Of a DNA stretch of 6,499 nucleotides, positions 6,104 to 6,499 are shown piece after piece. Made by a program: the position numbers and the translations under genes. The stretch spans positions 1 through 6,499 of the forward strand of contig JAFGXZ010000220.1 in the NCBI GenBank assembly GCA_016936335.1, given 5' to 3'. Each line of letters starts with the position of its first letter. Within the stretch, counting starts at the first letter, position 1. Under the pieces are notes generated by a model. That model was not told the DNA's origin, did not search any database, and was given only the letters and a program-made list of their open reading frames with translations. The DNA is from Fidelibacterota bacterium (GTDB lineage: Bacteria > Fidelibacterota > UBA2242).

Positions 6104-6499
6104 ATGCTAGAGCAGTTACAGGAAAGTTTAGGAAAAATAGTAAAAACCCTTCGCAGCGAGGGAAAAATTACGGAAAACAATATCCGTGATACCCTTCGTA
6201 GCGTGCGGCGTTCATTGCTCGAAGCTGATGTAAACTATAAAGTTGTAAAAGAATTTATCGACAATATTCAGGAAAAAGCCATTGGTGTTACGGTTACAAA
6301 AAGCCTGACCCCCGGCCAGCAGGTGGTTAAGATTTTCAACGATGAATTGACCCGGCTTCTGGGCGCAAAACAGTACCACCTCAAGACTGCGTCAATGCCA
6401 CCGACGGTAATTTTGTTGGCTGGTTTGCAAGGCTGTGGAAAAACCACCTTTGCAGCCAAACTGGCGCTAATGCTGAAAAATCAGAATCATAAACCCTTA
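6104..6499 (+). CDS. ffh: Signal recognition particle GTPase Ffh (SRP54), N-terminal part only
   Basis: Ffh binds signal sequences of nascent membrane and exported proteins together with 4.5S RNA, and targets ribosomes to FtsY and SecYEG. The 132 visible residues cover the helical N domain (1-90, with the conserved SLLEADVN at 37-44) and the start of the G domain, including the P-loop GLQGCGKTT (107-115). The rest of the GTPase domain and the methionine-rich M domain lie beyond the window. The ATG at 6104 is fixed by an in-frame TAA at 6095-6097 and by the usual MLEQLQESL start. The ribosome site is weak (TTGGAT about 10 bases upstream). The P-loop has Cys111 where Ser is most usual. The N domain and the LLEADVN motif favour Ffh over the related GTPase FtsY. 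It diverges from the porU-like gene, so it belongs to another transcript. Confidence 0.95.
   Translation, partial: MLEQLQESLGKIVKTLRSEGKITENNIRDTLRSVRRSLLEADVNYKVVKEFIDNIQEKAIGVTVTKSLTPGQQVVKIFNDELTRLLGAKQYHLKTASMPPTVILLAGLQGCGKTTFAAKLALMLKNQNHKPL

Noticed and set aside
5881..6180. A 100-codon N-terminal extension of the sortase frame, reaching into ffh
   Set aside because: It would place an ordinary signal peptide (MEKSKLKYLK plus hydrophobic core) in the middle of the protein and overlap the ffh start on the other strand; the extension has no recognisable domain.

Overview
The window is a housekeeping region, about 40% GC by eye, of a Gram-negative bacterium, most likely from the FCB superphylum (Bacteroidota and relatives such as Ignavibacteriota, Calditrichota or Marinimicrobia). 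The main reason is the large minus-strand gene at 1933-5880. It encodes a complete PorU-like gingipain-family (C25) sortase of the type IX secretion system (T9SS), with its own T9SS/FlgD-type C-terminal domain. I cannot place the organism more precisely from sequence alone.

Layout: four genes run leftward on the minus strand, in transcription order porU-like (5880-1933), maf (1936-1334), rodZ-like (1259-465) and mraZ (333 to beyond base 1, C-terminus cut). One gene runs rightward at the right edge: ffh, from 6104 to beyond 6499, cut early in its GTPase domain. The porU and ffh starts diverge across a 223-bp intergenic region (5881-6103). The porU stop codon and the maf GTG start overlap by two bases. 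The maf-rodZ gap is 74 bp. The rodZ-mraZ gap is 131 bp and holds the best regulatory signal in the window: a consensus sigma-70 promoter (TTGACA, 17 bp, TATAAT), a set of TGGG motifs at about 10-bp period that fits an MraZ autoregulatory operator, and a perfect 11-bp inverted repeat across the -35 box.

How the genes fit together: MraZ is the first gene and regulator of the division/cell-wall (dcw) cluster, which presumably continues past base 1. RodZ is a membrane-anchored morphogenesis protein that links MreB to wall elongation. Maf is a nucleotide pyrophosphatase, historically tied to septum formation. The PorU-like sortase would process and attach T9SS cargo at the outer membrane, and Ffh is the SRP GTPase for inner-membrane targeting. 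The theme is envelope biogenesis and protein export. I found no RNA gene, mobile element or CRISPR array. I see no wholly new system. The most notable points are the T9SS sortase leading a run of cell-shape genes and the architecture of the mraZ control region.
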